Shown here: positions 40,819-44,236 of the stretch, piece by piece | Position numbering within the stretch: the first letter of the stretch is position 1 | Layout of the letters: every line of letters starts with the position of its first letter | Source of the DNA: CAYTTR01 sp964440805 | Lineage (GTDB): Bacteria > Acidobacteriota > Aminicenantia > Aminicenantales > Aminicenantaceae | Length of the DNA: 44,236 nucleotides | Direction of reading: 5' to 3' | Assembly (NCBI GenBank): GCA_964440805.1 | Contig: CAYTTR010000023.1 | Span: 1 to 44,236 of the forward strand | The notes under the pieces: generated by a model | Told to the model about the DNA's origin: nothing | Database searches by the model: none | Seen by the model: only the letters and a program-made list of their open reading frames with translations | Made by a program: the position numbers and the translations under genes

Positions 40819-41379
40819 ATGTCTGGCCGAGATTACAGAGAACTGCAGTTGTCCAGTACCCAGTTGGTGATAATTTTTATAAGTCTGCTCACTCTGGGTG
40901 TAGTTATTTTTCTTCTGGGTGTTTCGGTAGGTAAAAAACAAGCCATCCTGACCAACGAACAAGCCATCTCGTCTGTTTCCCTGGAACCTGTTGAACAGGA
41001 ACAACCTGTTCCAGTTAAAGAACAGGCTAAAGAGCCGGCAGAATCCATCAAAGAGGAATTGGCCTCTCACCAGCAGGTCCAGACAAAAAAAGCTCCCTCC
41101 CAGCCCCAAGATTCTTCCCTGTCACCCAAGCCTGAAACAGGATATTATATTCAGGTAGGTGCTTTTAACAACCGTGACTCTGCCAGGGCGTTAGCTGACA
41201 AATACAAGGAAAAAGGTTTTTCCGCTGTTGTCTTCGATCCTCTTCCAACAGATAGAAAAGCCCTCTTCAGGGTGAGAATCGGAAGTTTCCCCACTCGCGA
41301 AGAGGCCGAGTCTGCCCTGGAAAAACTGGTCCAGAATGAAGGCAAAAAAAACACAGATTACTTTATTGTCCGCAGTTGA
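40819..41379 (+). CDS. SPOR-domain membrane protein
   Basis: A 186-residue protein: one N-terminal membrane segment (about 16-38), a Gln/Glu/Pro-rich linker, and a C-terminal SPOR domain (about 110-185, YYIQVGAFNNRDSARALADKYKEKGFSAVV and FRVRIGSFPTREEAESALEKL). SPOR domains bind denuded peptidoglycan at division sites. It lies 3 bp after the slipin gene, so it is co-transcribed. A role in cell-wall or division is likely; its link to NfeD/slipin is unknown. Confidence 0.9.
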   Translation: MSGRDYRELQLSSTQLVIIFISLLTLGVVIFLLGVSVGKKQAILTNEQAISSVSLEPVEQEQPVPVKEQAKEPAESIKEELASHQQVQTKKAPSQPQDSSLSPKPETGYYIQVGAFNNRDSARALADKYKEKGFSAVVFDPLPTDRKALFRVRIGSFPTREEAESALEKLVQNEGKKNTDYFIVRS

Positions 41380-41486
41380 AAATTGAAACCGTGCTTTTTT
41401 GACTAAAGTTTTTCCAAAAGTAAAGAAAAACATAAAATGCTCACCGAGAAGAGTGATAGCGGTTAACTCTACAGCTGCTAAAGAAA

Positions 41487-43031
41487 ATGAAATTATCCGA
41501 AATTCTTATAATTATTATTTTTGGAATACTTACTGCCCTGGCCTTTCCCAGATTCAATCTTTCTTTTTTCATCTGGTTCTCCCTTATTCCTCTTCTTTTT
41601 CTTTCCATGAAAAAATCTCCTGGAAAGGCTTTCTGGCTTGGACTTTTAGGCGGTATAGGATTCAATGCTCTTTTAATCTACTGGATCCCCTATGTGCCGG
41701 CCCATTATGGTGATCTTCCACTATTATTAAGTCTGGCAATATATCTTCTTTTTGTCTTCTATCTTTCTCTTTACTGGGCTTTATTCAGTTACATAACTTC
41801 CTATGTGGGCTCAGTTTTTGCTAAAGAAATACTTTTCCTGGCACCTTTCTTCTGGTTAAGTCTGGAATACATCCTCTCTCATTTCCTCACCGGATTTCCC
41901 TGGGGACTCCTTGGCTATACTCAACATCAAAATATTTACCTCCTCCAGGCAGCTTCGGTAGCCGGAGTATATGGCTTAAGCTTTCTCATTGTTCTTTTCC
42001 AATGTATGTTTCTTTACTCGATAAATTTTAGAAAGAAAAGCCCTTTCCTGACTATCTTAATTATTCTTCTTGTTCTTCATGCTGGAGGCTTTCTAAGAGT
42101 CCAGAGCTCATTCCCTGAACAAAACCAATTCACGGCTTCGGTTATCCAGGGAAATGTTTCCTCAGATATTTACTGGGACACAATTTCCCCTGAATATATA
42201 GAAGAGCTTTTTCAAAGACACCTTCAACTTACCAGAACAGCCAGTAAGGACGGTTCCCGCTTAATTATATGGCCTGAATTCAGCATCCCCTTATGTTTCA
42301 GTTGTCCATACGGAATCTATCAGAAATTCAAGGATGAACTATCAAATCTTGTTCAGGAAGAAAATCTTACCCTTTTGCTCGGTACAAACGAAAAAAAAGA
42401 AGATCCTGAAAAGACTCATTATTATAATACTGCTCTTTGTCTGAAACCAGATCTTTCCTATTCAACTTACTATAAAATGCACCTTGTACCTTTCGGAGAA
42501 TATACTCCTTATCCGGAAATTCTTTCTTTTATAAACAAGGTAACCCATGCCATAGGAGAAATTACACCTGGAGAAATTTCAACGCTCCATTATTATCAGA
42601 ATATGGCTTTTGCCTCACCTATCTGTTATGAAATAATTTTCCCAGGACTTGTCAGGAATTTCGTCAGGAAAGATGCCCAATTTATTACTACTATAACCAA
42701 TGATGGCTGGTATGGTACCAGTTCAGCTCCTTACCAGCACTTCTCAATTGCAGTTTTCAGGGCCGTGGAAAACAAACGCTACCTGCTCCGGGCAGCAACT
42801 ACTGGCATATCAGGAATTATCGATCCATTTGGCCGGATCATTCAAAAGAGCAGCCTCAATGAACAAACTCACTTAACAGCCTCCATTATTCCTATAAAAG
42901 AAAAAACCATTTATTGCCGGACAGGAGATATCCTTCCTCTATTCAGCTTGACAATCACAGCAGCTTGTTTTATTCTTGCTCTACGAAAAAAATACAATGA
43001 ACGAAAAAAGATCAGAAGAAATATTCTCTGA
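41487..43031 (+). CDS. lnt: apolipoprotein N-acyltransferase
   Basis: A 514-residue Lnt, which N-acylates lipoproteins at the periplasmic face of the inner membrane. N-terminal membrane segments (about 1-200) lead into the nitrilase-like domain with the catalytic triad: Glu in IIWPEFSIPL, Lys in YYKMHLVPFGEY, Cys in SPICYE. Conserved TNDGWYG and AVENKRYLLRAATTG follow. A final TM lies near residue 490. Length is normal. The 3' end overlaps the true start of prfB by 35 bp. Confidence 0.95.
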   Translation: MKLSEILIIIIFGILTALAFPRFNLSFFIWFSLIPLLFLSMKKSPGKAFWLGLLGGIGFNALLIYWIPYVPAHYGDLPLLLSLAIYLLFVFYLSLYWALFSYITSYVGSVFAKEILFLAPFFWLSLEYILSHFLTGFPWGLLGYTQHQNIYLLQAASVAGVYGLSFLIVLFQCMFLYSINFRKKSPFLTILIILLVLHAGGFLRVQSSFPEQNQFTASVIQGNVSSDIYWDTISPEYIEELFQRHLQLTRTASKDGSRLIIWPEFSIPLCFSCPYGIYQKFKDELSNLVQEENLTLLLGTNEKKEDPEKTHYYNTALCLKPDLSYSTYYKMHLVPFGEYTPYPEILSFINKVTHAIGEITPGEISTLHYYQNMAFASPICYEIIFPGLVRNFVRKDAQFITTITNDGWYGTSSAPYQHFSIAVFRAVENKRYLLRAATTGISGIIDPFGRIIQKSSLNEQTHLTASIIPIKEKTIYCRTGDILPLFSLTITAACFILALRKKYNERKKIRRNIL

Positions 43032-44134
43032 CTTGACAAAAAGAGCAGAAGAAACCCTTCTCCGGTTTGAAGACCTTAGAGGTTTTCTTTGAACTGACTT
43101 CGAAAAAAAATCAGCTTAATCACCTAAATTCCGAACTTTCCCAACAAGACATCTGGAAAGACCAGCAACGCTTTCAGACACTCCAAAAGAAGAAAAAATA
43201 CTTAGAAGAAGAGATTAAGTTTGCTTCTCATCTGGAAGAAAAAAAAGAAGAAATTGAGATTTTTCTTGAACTGGGGGAAGAAGGAGAAGCCGTTACAACG
43301 GAACTTAAGTCCGCCTTGGACTCTCTTGAAAATTTACTGGACGAAGCTGAGCTGCAAACTTTGTTTAAAGAAGAAGATGACACCCGGAATGCCATTCTGA
43401 CCATTCATCCCGGAGCTGGAGGAACTGAATCCCAGGATTGGGCTCAAATGCTCCTCAGAATGTATCTTCGATACGCGGAACGAAAAGATTTTAAAACTGA
43501 GATCATCGACATCCTTCCCGGCGAAGAAGCAGGTCTTAAAAGCGCCACTATAAGAGTAGAAGGGGAATATGTTTTCGGGATTCTCAGCCAGGAAACCGGG
43601 GTACACCGTTTAGTGCGCATTTCTCCTTTTGATGCCAATAAAAGACGCCACACTTCATTTGCTGCTGTTTTTGTTTACCCTGAAGTGGAAGATGATGTGG
43701 AAATAGATATTTCACCTGAGGATCTCCGGATAGATACTTACCGGGCTTCCGGCCACGGGGGCCAGCATGTCAATGTTACCGATTCTGCCGTCCGGATAAC
43801 TCACCTTCCTACAGACATTGTTGTCCAATGCCAAAATGAACGTTCCCAGCATAAAAATAAAGCCAATGCTATGAAAGTCCTTAAAGCCCGGCTTTATGAA
43901 CTGGAAAAGAAAAAACAGCAAGAAAAACTGGAGAAGCTGGAAAATTCCAAATCCGATATCGCCTGGGGAAATCAGATAAGATCCTATGTTCTTCATCCTT
44001 ATCAAATGGTTAAAGACTTGAGGACAAAAGTAGAAACAGGCAATGTGGGAAGCGTGCTTGACGGAGACCTTGATGAATTTATCAAAGCCAACCTGCTCCG
44101 GCGACTTCAAGAAAACAAAAAGAATCGCAGTTGA
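42997..44134 (+). CDS. prfB: peptide chain release factor 2, with programmed +1 frameshift
   Basis: RF2, recognising UGA and UAA. The gene starts at ATG 42997 inside the end of lnt. The first 31 codons end in EDLRGFL followed by an in-frame UGA (43090-43092); a +1 shift resumes at GAA 43091 (ELTSKKNQL). The 378-residue product then has the normal length. Seen: the SPF tripeptide (RISPFDANKRRHTSF) and GGQ in SGHGGQHVNVTDSAVRI. Upstream of the slip site is AGAGGT, the internal Shine-Dalgarno-like sequence. An ATG-started frame from 43067 alone would give a version lacking the N-terminal 31 residues and should not be taken as the gene. This is the standard autoregulatory arrangement. Confidence 0.95.
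43087..43092 (+). promoter_or_regulatory. RF2 recoding site (CTTTGA)
   Basis: CTT (43087-43089) then TGA (43090-43092), followed by A rather than the usual C. AGAGG (about 43078-43082) lies a few bases upstream and can pair with the ribosome. When RF2 is scarce the ribosome slips +1 and makes more RF2. Confidence 0.92.
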
Positions 44135-44182
44135 AATTAATTTAATCAGGTAATTTTTCCTCAAATTTATGCCAATTAATTA

Positions 44183-44200
44183 TTAACCTGGATTATTCAC
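44183..44200 (-). repeat. 18-bp dispersed motif, copy 5, at the window end
   Basis: TTAACCTGGATTATTCAC, one base different from the consensus complement. The sequence after it (GAGTCGAGGTCGCCGTAG, to 44236) is GC-rich and may be part of a longer repeat cut by the window end. Confidence 0.55.
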
Positions 44201-44236
44201 GAGTCGAGGTCGCCGTAGATACGAGGCACAGGACAC

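Noticed and set aside
43067..43090. prfB start at ATG 43067
   Set aside because: It would drop the N-terminal residues encoded before the UGA; the zero frame with EDLRGFL and the shift signal fits RF2 genes.

Overview
The window is about 44 kb of moderately AT-rich bacterial chromosome with no ribosomal RNA, tRNA, integrase, transposase or phage gene that I can see. It encodes lipid A and Kdo enzymes (waaA, lpxB), apolipoprotein N-acyltransferase, type II secretion-like pseudopilins, Tat-type signals and lipoproteins, so the cell is a diderm. An ADP-forming acyl-CoA synthetase, a short archaeal/eukaryote-type prolyl-tRNA synthetase and independent phosphoglycerate mutase suggest a fermentative, probably anaerobic heterotroph. 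The gene set resembles Candidatus Aminicenantes (OP8) or a related Acidobacteriota-side lineage. That placement is inference from gene content and was not tested by phylogeny.

Layout. 1-8.8 kb (+): ADP-forming CoA ligase, then three alkaline-phosphatase-superfamily phosphodiesterases, a 63-residue ribbon-helix-helix-like protein and an Oxa1/EMC3-like membrane protein with a large extracytoplasmic insert. 8.7-13.7 kb: nitroreductase (-), M1 peptidase, multipass membrane protein and lipoprotein (+). 13.9-17.5 kb (-): a four-gene operon of two ATPase/permease ABC-2 pairs. 17.5-24.2 kb (-): a circularly permuted phosphoglycerate mutase, M23 peptidase, D-aminoacylase-like amidohydrolase, PAP2 phosphatase and waaA. 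24.4-30.7 kb (mostly +): a Lys/Glu-rich protein, a DUF1648-like protein (-), rpsO, pnp, three pseudopilin-like genes and lpxB. 30.7-33.4 kb (-): DUF192 protein, pcm, proS. 33.6-36.6 kb (+): three PilZ-like paralogues around a NarL-type regulator with a dead receiver, then coaE. 36.9-38.2 kb (-): a deoxyhypusine-synthase-like protein and an HU/IHF protein. 38.7-44.1 kb (+): NfeD protease, slipin, SPOR protein, lnt and prfB with its programmed frameshift.

The most unusual items are: (1) the phosphoglycerate mutase, which is intact but circularly permuted; (2) the phosphodiesterase/RHH/EMC3-like cluster, whose three enzymes appear to be targeted to different places; (3) a repeated ~190-nt structured element at 25.3 and 38.4 kb, one copy bounded by 19-bp inverted repeats; (4) a family of hairpins built from 9-bp repeats at three loci; (5) an 18-bp motif repeated five times; (6) consensus promoters whose -10 box lies so close to the start codon that the transcripts should be leaderless (waaA, nfeD and nearly so the first phosphodiesterase).

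Gaps longer than about 300 bases are 9381-9710, 25248-25607 and 38220-38692. All three contain structured non-coding elements, described below.
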